NCBI GenBank assembly: GCA_963170185.1
Contig: CAUJGS010000033.1
Coordinates: forward strand, 1 to 64,000
DNA from: Bdellovibrionota bacterium
GTDB taxonomy: Bacteria > Bdellovibrionota > Bdellovibrionia > Bdellovibrionales > JAMPXM01
DNA: 64,000 bases
Direction of reading: 5' to 3'
The stretch's first letter is position 1; every line of letters begins with the position of its first letter. Both the position numbers and the translations under genes were made by a program. This document shows positions 53,208 through 61,952 of the stretch, one piece after another. The notes beneath the pieces are model-generated. The model was given only the letters and a program-made list of their open reading frames with translations. It was not told the origin of the DNA and did not search any database.

Positions 53208-54323
53208 ATGATGCGACTAAGGTTTTTTACCGCGACTCTCACTCTCATTGCGGCAGCGGGATGCTCTCGCGCCGTCGCCCAAAGCACCTCATTAGGTTCA
53301 CTTGACGGACTAAAGATCTTTTCCGCTGTCGATCTGGTTGGTGATGCCGGCCTTGAAAACCCGTCTGCGGACTCTGGCCGCCTCCGTGTGCGAAGTTTTG
53401 AACTTGCCACGTTTGGCCCCGTCGATCCGCTTTTCGACGCACTGGTGAGTATCGCTGGTCATGATGAAGGCGGAACCACCGAGATCGAACTCCACGAGGC
53501 CTACGTCACCTCCAATCAGCTGCTTTCACCCTTGTCGCAGGGGCTTCGCCTTAAACTCGGCCAGTTCTTTCTAGGCGTCGGGCGACTAAATCGGTTTCAT
53601 TCGCATGAATGGCCTTTCACCACGCCTCCCAAATCACACGCTCAATTCTTCGCAGAAGAAGCGGTTGTGGATACAGGGGGCGAGCTGGAGCAAACCGTCG
53701 ATCTCGGCTCAGAAGCTTGGAGCATGGACATTACCCTGGGACTCACGAATGGCTGGAACTACGGCCACTCACACACTGCTGGTCGCCGTCCGCTTGCGGG
53801 CACACACTATGTACGAACAGCCTTCTTTCGTGACTATCAAGACGGCCGCGGCCTTATGTTGGGTCTCAATTACTTGGGACGTACAGACGCCGACAGTATT
53901 CAAACTCGGCTCAGCGGAATTGACCTCGTGTTCAAATCACGAGTCGGCAAAGTCTTGAAGTCGAGCTTTCAGTTAGAGGCTTATCATCGCATTCAAAGCT
54001 CAAAATATTTTGCACATACAGAAGAAGCCGGCGGCTATCTCAACTATGAGAGGGCGCTAAACGACACTGGCGAGTGGAGTCTCGGAACGCGTCTAGATGC
54101 TTTCACTAATCTGAGTCTCACGTTTGGCACAGGAGAGTCGCGTCCCAACTTCGATTACGCGATCGTGCCATACCTCACATATCGCACGACCGAATTCTCG
54201 ACGCTTCGAGGGTCATACTTTTACGGAGTAGAAACTCGTCAGGGTGATGAAGCTCGTATTGAGCAACGTATCGAGCTGCAGTTGGTTGTACTTTTTGGCG
54301 CGCACCCGTCTCACGACTTCTAG
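53208..54323 (+). CDS. Exported outer-membrane-type protein of the metal importer cluster
   Basis: A 371-residue exported protein, predicted beta-barrel: alternating strands end in LQLVVLFGAHPSHDF, and His-rich stretches are seen (FHSHEW, NYGHSHTAG). The signal is MRLRFFTATLTLIAAAGCSRAVAQ, with either a lipoprotein-like Cys19 or cleavage after AVAQ. It precedes an ATPase and a zinc/manganese-type permease gene by 30 bp, so it may be the outer-membrane step of metal uptake. That role is inference from position and the histidines. Confidence 0.75.
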   Translation: MMRLRFFTATLTLIAAAGCSRAVAQSTSLGSLDGLKIFSAVDLVGDAGLENPSADSGRLRVRSFELATFGPVDPLFDALVSIAGHDEGGTTEIELHEAYVTSNQLLSPLSQGLRLKLGQFFLGVGRLNRFHSHEWPFTTPPKSHAQFFAEEAVVDTGGELEQTVDLGSEAWSMDITLGLTNGWNYGHSHTAGRRPLAGTHYVRTAFFRDYQDGRGLMLGLNYLGRTDADSIQTRLSGIDLVFKSRVGKVLKSSFQLEAYHRIQSSKYFAHTEEAGGYLNYERALNDTGEWSLGTRLDAFTNLSLTFGTGESRPNFDYAIVPYLTYRTTEFSTLRGSYFYGVETRQGDEARIEQRIELQLVVLFGAHPSHDF

Positions 54324-54353
54324 TCAGGACTTTCAAACTCTGAGGCATTTTTG

Positions 54354-54974
54354 ATGGATTCTGCTCTATTGGAGCTAAGAGATTTTCAGGTACTAGATCA
54401 AGGGACAAAGAGGCCTCTGACAAAACCGTTTAGTCTCAGCGTGCAGACCGGTACAATTCATTTAGTGAGAGGCCCCAATGGTGTTGGCAAATCGTCATTG
54501 ATTCGAGCACTGACAAGCGAGTCTTTCTACCAAGGCGGACTGCTTAAGGCTCCCAATCTAAATATCGCAACACATCCACAAATTTCGGCTCCGATGTTCG
54601 CTCTCCCGCTTCGCCTTTCAGACATCTTGTCGTGGGCCGATGAACTATCGGATTCTGCAAGGAGCCTCTTAGGCGACCTTATTCCTGATAGACCATGGGA
54701 CTCTTGCTCAGGCGGCGAGCGTCAGCGTGTTCTTCTGGCGATGTTGTTTTCGAAATCCTTCTTCTTATCAAAGTCTCCAACCTTGTTACTGCTCGACGAG
54801 CCAATGAATCATCTGGATGAGATCAGTCAGGCCGAAGTCATCTCAGCCATTCGAGAATGGATCAAAGGTGGCTCAAACCGTGGGGCAATTATTGTAAGCC
54901 ACGAAGACATCTCAACATTGAAGTGCGAGATCCTGACATTACAAGCGGCCACACCATCGCTGGGGCGACGATGA
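54354..54974 (+). CDS. ABC transporter ATPase, metal-type
   Basis: A 206-residue ATPase: Walker A GPNGVGKSS, signature CSGGERQRV, Walker B LLLLDEPMNHLD, and His in VSHED. It is shorter than most ABC ATPases, with a compressed helical domain. ATG at 54354 is preferred to the TTG at 54351. Its stop overlaps the permease start (ATGA), so both form one importer. A ZnuC-like role is inferred from the permease. Confidence 0.87.
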   Translation: MDSALLELRDFQVLDQGTKRPLTKPFSLSVQTGTIHLVRGPNGVGKSSLIRALTSESFYQGGLLKAPNLNIATHPQISAPMFALPLRLSDILSWADELSDSARSLLGDLIPDRPWDSCSGGERQRVLLAMLFSKSFFLSKSPTLLLLDEPMNHLDEISQAEVISAIREWIKGGSNRGAIIVSHEDISTLKCEILTLQAATPSLGRR

Positions 54975-55852
54975 TTTGGGAATCCATTCAGCTCTACAAA
55001 TGGACGATCTTAAGCGCTTTAGCGATTGCGCCTGCTTTGGCTCTTGTCGGTGCTCAGTCGCTTGCGCGAGGTTGGAGTCTTCGTGCTCTGGTTGTCGGAC
55101 AAGGCACCTCGTTTGGAACATACTTTGGCCTTTTGCTTGTCGGATGGCTTGGATGGGTTCACGACTCTGGTCAACCGGCCGAAGACTTCAAGCAGTTCAT
55201 TTTTATTCTCACTATTTCGGTTCTTGTCGCTGCACTGATCGGGCTCATCACCATCTGGATAGAAAATCGCCTCCTTCGTCCTGGAGATCCCTCGCGCCCG
55301 CAAGCTGTGATGGCTTTTTTTACTTTGCTCTTAGCGGCCTCAGCGCTGATCGTCGCGGTGTCTCCGCATTTGGAGTCTCATCTCGCCAGCGCCTTTACGG
55401 GCGATCTATCTACAGCGTCGGATCTTGAATCACGACTCACGCTAGGTCTCGGCTTGGGTGTGCTTGGGTGGGTCTGGCTTCGCTGGCAACGGCTTTCACA
55501 AGCCGCTTTTGCTCGCGTGGTTTTACTTAAGGACGGCCCGGGTTCGGAACCTCTTGAGATCACGTTCTCGCTTCTAGCATTGGTCGCAATGGCTCTCACC
55601 GTTCACGCACTAGGTGTACTTTTTGTGTTTGGTTCGCTCTTTGTCCCGTCTTCTGTTCTGACTCTTGTCGGCGGGAAGTCTCAGTCCCTTGCCGCTTTCC
55701 GCTGGCAGCTTGTTACGACGGCGGTTCTTGGTGCGGCAATTGGGTTTGGTGTATCGCTGATTTCAACGACGCTTCCAACAGCTCCAATGATCGTGTTCTT
55801 CCAAGCCCTTGTCGGTGCAACAGTCGGATATGCCAGCTCGCGCCGATCATAG
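54971..55852 (+). CDS. ABC-3 family permease (Zn/Mn type)
   Basis: A 293-residue membrane protein with about eight helices. The ending HALGVLFVFGSLFVPSSVLTLVGG followed by helices (TAVLGAAIGFGVSLI, PMIVFFQALVGATVGYA) is the conserved core of ZnuB/MntB-type permeases. It is coupled to the ATPase by 4 nt. No ZnuA-type binding protein lies next to it and no clear Zur or Mur box was found upstream of the cluster. Confidence 0.85.
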   Translation: MIWESIQLYKWTILSALAIAPALALVGAQSLARGWSLRALVVGQGTSFGTYFGLLLVGWLGWVHDSGQPAEDFKQFIFILTISVLVAALIGLITIWIENRLLRPGDPSRPQAVMAFFTLLLAASALIVAVSPHLESHLASAFTGDLSTASDLESRLTLGLGLGVLGWVWLRWQRLSQAAFARVVLLKDGPGSEPLEITFSLLALVAMALTVHALGVLFVFGSLFVPSSVLTLVGGKSQSLAAFRWQLVTTAVLGAAIGFGVSLISTTLPTAPMIVFFQALVGATVGYASSRRS

Positions 55853-55988
55853 ACCATCGGCGCTCCACTGGTTTTCCCATCAGGCTTATCGGTCAATATG
55901 ATTGTTCATAAACGATGAACTCGATCCATTTGAAACATTCGGCGTACCGTTCACAAATGTTCTGATGTACCCGATAGCCAAATCGAAT

Positions 55989-56294
55989 TCACTTTGGCTT
56001 GCCTTGAGCTTGCCATTTTGCCAATTGATCTCGATCTGCTCTCGAATTGACTCCGCAGTCGAACGCAGAATAGAGAAGCGTAAAATACACCTGCAGGGAC
56101 TCGTTAGTAGCTACTGCATTGTTTCTTTCGTTACGGAAAGCCATGTGCCAGGACGGATATTTCTGACGCAGAATATAGTATCCCGGCTCGCTGTATAAGC
56201 GCTGATACTCTTTAAGACATGGCAGTTCCTGGATGGTCTTCTGAACTCGCAAGTAATCTTCCGTTGTGATCCCAATTGCGCGTTCTTTGCTCAA
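55989..56294 (-). CDS. Hypothetical protein, last gene of a three-gene operon
   Basis: A 101-residue protein starting with TTG, 3 nt after the stop of the previous gene. No signal peptide; two Cys (ELPCLKEY and FDCGVN), aromatic-rich middle (EPGYYILRQKYPSWHM) and polar end. The opposite strand has a 98-residue frame but lacks operon context. Its link to the putative peptidase upstream suggests a partner such as an inhibitor or substrate; this is speculation. Confidence 0.5.
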   Translation of the reverse strand: MSKERAIGITTEDYLRVQKTIQELPCLKEYQRLYSEPGYYILRQKYPSWHMAFRNERNNAVATNESLQVYFTLLYSAFDCGVNSRADRDQLAKWQAQGKPK

Positions 56295-56297
56295 GAA

Positions 56298-57377
56298 TTA
56301 CTTTGCAACGCCACTTGGCGCATAGGGCTTAGTCGATCGCCCGTTAAGCTGTTGCCGACGGCATGACAGGTACGGCTGAATCTCTTCAAGCAGAGCAAGA
56401 GCTGAGTTGCTAATCCCGGTAAAGCCGCCAACTTTTCCTTGATACCACCAACCACCTGTTATGCGAGAAATTGGCTCAAAAGACATACTTTCTCTATCTA
56501 GCTTTTGTAGATCCGCTTTGCGTTCACGCATAGTAAGAGCCGTTTGGCGTATTGGTGCGTTATCTGGGATCACACATGTGTTCGTAGACTTTGACCAACG
56601 CTCATGTTCCTTCATCAGCTCAAGCGTTTGATCGATTTCCGAAATACAGCTATCGCTTGCTTGAGTCTGATAGCGCCGAACGGGCGTATCTAAAAGCCAC
56701 TGCTCTTCTGGTCTCTTTGTTCGATCAATTCTTAAAACCCGTCGCGTACCATCGAGGCTGACGTGTTTGATATAAGGAAGGATCACCGTCGCGTAAAATG
56801 TCGTTCCAATGACCTCTCCACTTTTCGGCAAGAGAGACTCAGCCACTTTGTACATAAATAGCTGCCCGAGACACCCTCTTCCCGTATTGCATCCCAAGAG
56901 GTCAATCGTCGCATCTTCGGCCATCACACAATTGAGATGTTTAAGCCGATGCAAACGGCTTGTTTCCAGCCCGCCAGCCGCGGTCACACCTGGCGCGCCG
57001 TGACCATTCAATCGCAAAATTTTAATCCGTTCGCAGCTACGCAGTGAGTTCCGAAATTCATCTTCAAGTTTTGAAATATCGTTGATCGTCACTCGGCGAG
57101 CATCTGCACCACAGTTGTTATATTCGTTGAGTCTCGTAAAGAGGTTCCACCGCGTGGTTTTTACATCAGGATCTATTACGCAGAGATTGATCTCTTTGAG
57201 TCCTCCTGGACATGCGGGGAGCTTCTCGCACCCCACATAGTCATCTGGAAGCGGCCGCGGTGTTGGTGGCGTCGAAGCGCGAGGCCTTGGCAATTGCGCC
57301 AATGCTATACTAGACATGCCAAGAGCCGTCGCTATCGAGATTAGAGCGATTGCAAATGATAACTTCCGAGGTCTCAT
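56298..57377 (-). CDS. Exported protein with caspase-clan-like His/Cys pair
   Basis: A 359-residue protein with a signal peptide (FAIALISIATALGMSSIALA) and a Pro-rich linker. A Rossmann-like block has RLNGHGAPG with His126 and DLLGCNTGRG with Cys163, each after a hydrophobic strand. That order and spacing resemble clan CD peptidases (caspase, clostripain, CHAT) and the DUF4347 domain. A trailing domain (about 240-359) has two more Cys. It overlaps the upstream gene by 4 nt (ATGA). The protease role is unproven and a non-catalytic DUF4347-like function is possible. Confidence 0.6.
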   Translation of the reverse strand: MRPRKLSFAIALISIATALGMSSIALAQLPRPRASTPPTPRPLPDDYVGCEKLPACPGGLKEINLCVIDPDVKTTRWNLFTRLNEYNNCGADARRVTINDISKLEDEFRNSLRSCERIKILRLNGHGAPGVTAAGGLETSRLHRLKHLNCVMAEDATIDLLGCNTGRGCLGQLFMYKVAESLLPKSGEVIGTTFYATVILPYIKHVSLDGTRRVLRIDRTKRPEEQWLLDTPVRRYQTQASDSCISEIDQTLELMKEHERWSKSTNTCVIPDNAPIRQTALTMRERKADLQKLDRESMSFEPISRITGGWWYQGKVGGFTGISNSALALLEEIQPYLSCRRQQLNGRSTKPYAPSGVAK

Positions 57378-58006
57378 CTGTTCTCCGATACAAGAGATCG
57401 GAGCGAAGTCTCTACAGTCTTCGTCGGCTTACCTAAAGCTTTGTTAACTGCGTATAACTCAATCACCTGTAGCTTCTCGGCAAATCGAGTGAACTTGTCG
57501 CCGTCTTCGCGACAACCTTTGGAGTCGATACTGGCTTTCGATCCGCAGGTTGTTTTCCATTTTAAGAACTTCGGAAGGATAACGCCTGCGGCTTGATCAT
57601 TGTACGTCATCACAGCCAGAGTTATCGCATCGGCCGAAGGGCTCACAGCGTTTGCCTCGACTTTGTTCCGCAGTTCTTCGACGAACTTCAGACGTGCCCC
57701 GAGATCAGCCTCACCTTTCTCGCAAACACGCTTGTTAACTCCGCCGGCCTCGCATTCTTGCAAGGTTTCGGAATAGTGCGCTCGAAGCGCATCGTAGTAA
57801 TTTGATGTCCCTACTTTTTTTAGATATGCGAGGAGCTTTTCACGATCTTGCGATGGCTTATCGGCATTCAATACCGCACGGCTGACGAGACCAAGTGTCA
57901 TTCCTAACTTCGCCTCGACTTCTTCTTGCGGCATGGTTCCAGATGCCAACGCCAGATCGGTTATCAGCAAGAGAGATACTGTGAGCAAACGGTAACATTT
58001 AGGCAT
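57374..58006 (-). CDS. Exported protein, first gene of the caspase-like operon
   Basis: A 210-residue protein with a signal peptide (YRLLTVSLLLITDLALA). The mature part is helical and has four Cys (ECEAGGVNKRVCEKG and TTCGSKASIDSKGC), likely disulfide-bonded. The stop overlaps the next start by 4 nt. No family recognised. Translation coupling suggests it acts with the His/Cys protein in the periplasm or outside. Confidence 0.65.
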   Translation of the reverse strand: MPKCYRLLTVSLLLITDLALASGTMPQEEVEAKLGMTLGLVSRAVLNADKPSQDREKLLAYLKKVGTSNYYDALRAHYSETLQECEAGGVNKRVCEKGEADLGARLKFVEELRNKVEANAVSPSADAITLAVMTYNDQAAGVILPKFLKWKTTCGSKASIDSKGCREDGDKFTRFAEKLQVIELYAVNKALGKPTKTVETSLRSLVSENR

Positions 58007-58216
58007 CTCTAAATTTTAGCAACCGCGGCGTTCGGTCTTCTACAGGACAATGGTCGCGTTTTGAGAAAGCCAAGATCCTGATCATGCACTGGTCATGGAC
58101 TAAAGCTTCGACAGCCTATCGAAAGCAGTTCATTTGGAGGGAAAAAAATTTCGCTCAAATATTGCTCTATTAGTAAGGCGATCACTGTCCGATTTGAAAT
58201 ACACTGAGGTGTAGCC

Positions 58217-61024
58217 ATGAACGCTCGTATCGTAAAACAACTAGTCGTTTACTTGTCTCTCCTTGGAACACTTCTCTTCAGCTTCCAAAACTGCTCGGAA
58301 TTCAAAATGTCAGAGGAGTTCAGCACGAGTTTAGATAGCACAGCTCTCAGTTCTCCCGAAATTACCTTCGCGGAATCACCGGAATACATCAACACCCCGA
58401 TCGTCGAAATTCAGTTCTCTGTTTCGGTATCCAATCGAGACTCATTGCAATCCGTGAGCTGTCAGTTGGAAGAAGCTACACCACGAGATTGTACATCAGG
58501 CTCTGTCAGCTATGAGGACTTAGAGGACGGCAACTATTCACTTCGGGTCGTGGCACTAACAACGCGAGGTGCACAAAGCGAAGAAACGTATGTCTTCCGA
58601 AAAGATACAACGGCTCCAGTCATCACGGTTTCTTCGACGCCAGCCGTAGTAACAAGCAGCGTGACAGGCAACTTCGTATTTGTAACCGCAGATAACCTCA
58701 GCGGCGTGACATCGCTAGAGTGTTCGCTAAATGACGTAGATTTCACGAATTGCACGAGCCCAGCATCGGCACCAAATCTTACTTCCGGGACACATAACTT
58801 CCGGATTAGGGCCACCGACCTAGCCGGAAATATTTCGGCGATCTACACATACTCTTGGACCGTGGATTTGTCTGTACCGACTGTAACCATCAGTTCGTCA
58901 CCAAGCTCCTTCACTAATGCGACAACTGCGGCCTTTACCTTCTCGGGACCAAATGTTGTGTCCTATCAGTGTCAAATCAATGATGGGGCCTTTGCGAACT
59001 GTACATCACCTCACAGCGTGAACGGCTTAGCACCCAACTTACCCTACGTGTTCCGAGTCCGCGGAACAAACCGCGCCGGTACTGTTTCCGCAAACAGCGA
59101 GATCCGCTGGACGATTGATACTGTAGCTCCAGCCGTTCCCCAGCTGACAGCCAACGTATCGGCGATTTCGCAATCTAGAAACGCATCTATTAGTTTCTCT
59201 TCAAACGACACCCTCTCTGGTCTCGCAAGGCTCGAATGCTCCGTAAATGCTGGCGCTTTTGCGACATGTTCAAGCCCACGTGCATTCACAAATCTACTTG
59301 ATGGGCGACAAACTCTTTCAGTGCGAGCCGTGGACAATGCCGGTAACGTTTCACAAAACGGAAACTTCTCCTGGACGGTGGATGGTACAAATCCCACACT
59401 CACCTTCGCTCAAACGCCTCAGCCTTCGACGACAGCGACCTCAGCAACATTTGCGTTCAATGCGTCGGATGCCGGCTCTGGAATTGCGTCTACTCAGTGC
59501 TCGCTAGATATGGCCGCATATGCCACGTGTGTAAGTCCCGTGACACTTTCGAATCTCGCGGTGTCTTCTCATGAGTTTCGTGTTCGAGTCACAGACCAGG
59601 CGGGAAATCAAAATACGATCTCCTACTCCTGGACAGTGACTCCGGAAGTCGTTGTTCCGCCGTCAGCAGGTATTCAATCTCGAATTCTTGCAAATCGGAC
59701 ATCCGGTGTCGCTCCTTTAGCGGTGCACCTTGATGCCTCGGCCAGTACCGCTGATGGCAACTCGATCCCGTTTCACTCTTTGCGCTACGAATTCAACTTT
59801 GGCGATGACCGTGGCCTAACATGGGCCGTTTCAGGTTTACCCAAAAACACTCAAACAGGTGGTCCGATTGCGGCATATGTGTTTGATAATCCAGGAACCT
59901 ATACCGTTCGAGTCAGGGTTCGAAATCCCAACAACGGAGAAAGCTCGGAGTCCTCGGTCACTGTTTCCGTTCAAGACCCCAACACAGTTTTTGCCGGAAC
60001 TAATACGATCTGTGTTTCTACGTCATCCAATTTTGCGGATTGTCCAACAGGGGCACTCCGGCAAACTTCTGTCCCAAGCATCCAAAGTCAAAAGCGAATT
60101 TTGCTCCGACGCGGAGAAAGTTTTGGAGGGATTTCGATCAATCATGGCGTGTCGAATGTGTTGATCACGGCCTATGGCAGTGGAAACAAGCCCAGAGTCG
60201 GCAGTGTCAGCATAGGGTCTTTGAGTCCGTCTAGTAGCAGCTTCCCTTCGGACATATCGACCGTGGATCTGAATATACAAAATGGTTACACCCAATACGT
60301 CACAGGCTCGCGACTGCTGCTTTATCGCTGCGACTTTGATGTGCCCCAGGGGGATCTCGTCATTGGGCAAATCGAAATCGGAGCAGCCATAGGCTATATC
60401 GTGCAGAACCACACATTGCCAGCGAACCAGTATCATCAGCCGCGCGAAATTTTCGTTGTCGAAAACACGCTGTTTGGCAGAACAGCCAATCCACACGTGA
60501 ATATGGCCGGCGAGGGCTCTCGTTTTGTGATCTTGGGAAACCGCATGGGAATTGCCCAGCAGCACACGGTGCGAGTATTTGCTATGCACAAAGGTTATAT
60601 CGCTCACAATCATTTGCGAGGAATATCATCCGACGGAATTCGCGTGGCTCTGAAACTTCATTCGGGCGGACTTGGAGAATACAACGACAACTACGCCCTC
60701 TCGGGATCGACATGGGCTTCAAGACAAGTCGTCATTGCGAACAACACGCTGGGTGACCCAGCAAGCAATAACTCGTTTACCGGAGGCGCGAGTCCCGAAA
60801 ACAATGCTTCGGAAAGTCGACAAGGTCTTGAAGATGTCATTCTGGAAAACAATCGATTCCATCGAGGTCCGAACACCAATACGGAGTTCATTCTCATGGG
60901 CCGCAGAATGAGCAATCGAGGGAATGTGCGAATTGACGGTGGACCTGTGAACATCAACCAGTTCGGCAACTCATTCCAGCTGCTTCCGGCCGAATGGAAT
61001 GGTCCTTATTACAACAGCCCGTAG
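58217..61024 (+). CDS. Large lipoprotein: five Ig-like Cys repeats, PKD domain, beta-helix
   Basis: A 935-residue surface lipoprotein. The signal ends FSFQNCSEF (Cys26), the non-standard lipobox also seen at 15171-15704. Five Ig-like repeats of about 85 residues (about 46-475) each have a Cys pair exactly 10 apart: 82/92, 169/179, 252/262, 341/351 and 428/438; the end motif is like AGNxS...WTVD. A PKD-like domain (about 484-585, YEFNFGDDRG and GTYTVRVRVRN) follows, then a right-handed beta-helix-like C-terminus of 340 residues with repeating Asn-rich turns (VVENTLFG, ILGNRMG, IAHNHLRG). Likely binds a glycan or host surface. A GAGGTG ribosome site precedes the ATG. Confidence 0.85.
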   Translation: MNARIVKQLVVYLSLLGTLLFSFQNCSEFKMSEEFSTSLDSTALSSPEITFAESPEYINTPIVEIQFSVSVSNRDSLQSVSCQLEEATPRDCTSGSVSYEDLEDGNYSLRVVALTTRGAQSEETYVFRKDTTAPVITVSSTPAVVTSSVTGNFVFVTADNLSGVTSLECSLNDVDFTNCTSPASAPNLTSGTHNFRIRATDLAGNISAIYTYSWTVDLSVPTVTISSSPSSFTNATTAAFTFSGPNVVSYQCQINDGAFANCTSPHSVNGLAPNLPYVFRVRGTNRAGTVSANSEIRWTIDTVAPAVPQLTANVSAISQSRNASISFSSNDTLSGLARLECSVNAGAFATCSSPRAFTNLLDGRQTLSVRAVDNAGNVSQNGNFSWTVDGTNPTLTFAQTPQPSTTATSATFAFNASDAGSGIASTQCSLDMAAYATCVSPVTLSNLAVSSHEFRVRVTDQAGNQNTISYSWTVTPEVVVPPSAGIQSRILANRTSGVAPLAVHLDASASTADGNSIPFHSLRYEFNFGDDRGLTWAVSGLPKNTQTGGPIAAYVFDNPGTYTVRVRVRNPNNGESSESSVTVSVQDPNTVFAGTNTICVSTSSNFADCPTGALRQTSVPSIQSQKRILLRRGESFGGISINHGVSNVLITAYGSGNKPRVGSVSIGSLSPSSSSFPSDISTVDLNIQNGYTQYVTGSRLLLYRCDFDVPQGDLVIGQIEIGAAIGYIVQNHTLPANQYHQPREIFVVENTLFGRTANPHVNMAGEGSRFVILGNRMGIAQQHTVRVFAMHKGYIAHNHLRGISSDGIRVALKLHSGGLGEYNDNYALSGSTWASRQVVIANNTLGDPASNNSFTGGASPENNASESRQGLEDVILENNRFHRGPNTNTEFILMGRRMSNRGNVRIDGGPVNINQFGNSFQLLPAEWNGPYYNSP

Positions 61025-61072
61025 GACATGAGTTGCCAGCAAAATGCGTAAACGGTGTGAGATCAAAAAAAT

Positions 61073-61148
61073 TGGTGGTCGCTGCAGGACTCGAACCTGC
61101 GACCTCTTCCATGTCAAGGAAACGCGCTACCAACTGCGCCAAGCGACC
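61073..61148 (-). tRNA. tRNA-Val (anticodon GAC)
   Basis: Reads 5'-GGTCGCT on the minus strand, with full cloverleaf: acceptor GGTCGCT/AGCGACC, D-arm GCGC/GCGC, anticodon loop TTGACAT (anticodon GAC, valine GTC codon), T-arm GCAGG-TTCGAGT-CCTGC, discriminator A and an encoded CCA end. Length 76 nt. A run of seven T follows at once (61071-61065 region) and would act as a terminator. Confidence 0.95.
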
Positions 61149-61205
61149 AATTCGAAGAGAGGCAAAGATTAAGGCCCTAAGGCCCAAAACGTCAAGAGTC
61201 GCCCT

Positions 61206-61892
61206 TTAGGGAGTGACGATTTGACAGCCTTTTAGAGCCTCAGAATCGGCCAAATGTGCGTTAAAATGCGTCATCCAGCCTTCAAATAGCCCACTTAAGC
61301 CCCCAAGTTCCTGAGTTTTAAACCCTAAATCAGACAGGCTGGTTACGGGTTGGTCTGCGATTCCGCAAGTTCGAATCAGGCCAAAGTCCTCGAGGTTGTT
61401 TTCGATATTGATCGCAATTCCGTGACTGGTTTTGCCGTGCGCAATTCGAAACCCGAGTGCCACGAGTTTTTTCTCGCCGACAAAGATCCCAGGCTCTCGC
61501 TCTTGCCGCGACCACGAAATGTTTAAAGATGTCAGCCAAGCCCCTGAGGTCTTTTCGATCAGGCACACGTAATCGCGAACACCTAAGCCAAGAGCTTTGA
61601 TATTGCAGATCGGATAAACCACGAGCTGGCCTGGGTTATGAAGTGTCGCCTGCCCGCCGCGGTCTGTTTTTACCACTTCAAAGCCACGCTTTGTGACTTC
61701 CGCTTTGGATAACTGAAGATCAACATCCGCCTTGCCGCGAACGCCAAGGGTAATCACAGGGCTATGCTCAAGGCCTAGAACAATGGCCGAAAGGCCTCGG
61801 TCGTCGAGCTCCCCCAAGGCGGCAGTCTGAGCCTGAAGCCCATCCGTATAGCTGATTCGACCTAAAAACCGAGACTCTGCTTTTGACGCCAT
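61206..61892 (-). CDS. lipB: Lipoyl(octanoyl) transferase
   Basis: A 228-residue LipB that moves octanoyl from ACP to lipoyl domains. RGGQATLHNPGQLVVYP, the catalytic Lys region KKLVALGFRIAHGKTSHG and the nucleophile Cys in IRTCGI are present. This fits a cell with 2-oxo acid dehydrogenases such as the fused E1 in this window. It lies 60 bp after the FlgT-like gene and 57 bp before the tRNA, all on the minus strand. Confidence 0.93.
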   Translation of the reverse strand: MASKAESRFLGRISYTDGLQAQTAALGELDDRGLSAIVLGLEHSPVITLGVRGKADVDLQLSKAEVTKRGFEVVKTDRGGQATLHNPGQLVVYPICNIKALGLGVRDYVCLIEKTSGAWLTSLNISWSRQEREPGIFVGEKKLVALGFRIAHGKTSHGIAINIENNLEDFGLIRTCGIADQPVTSLSDLGFKTQELGGLSGLFEGWMTHFNAHLADSEALKGCQIVTP

Positions 61893-61952
61893 TGCTGCCG
61901 AGTCTAGAAATGAATTCCCGGAACGGCAAGCAGGCGATCGATCTCGTCGAAA

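Noticed and set aside
55902-56198. 98-residue plus-strand frame opposite the small gene at 55989-56294
   Set aside because: No ribosome site and odd composition. The minus-strand frame is in an operon with 3-nt spacing.
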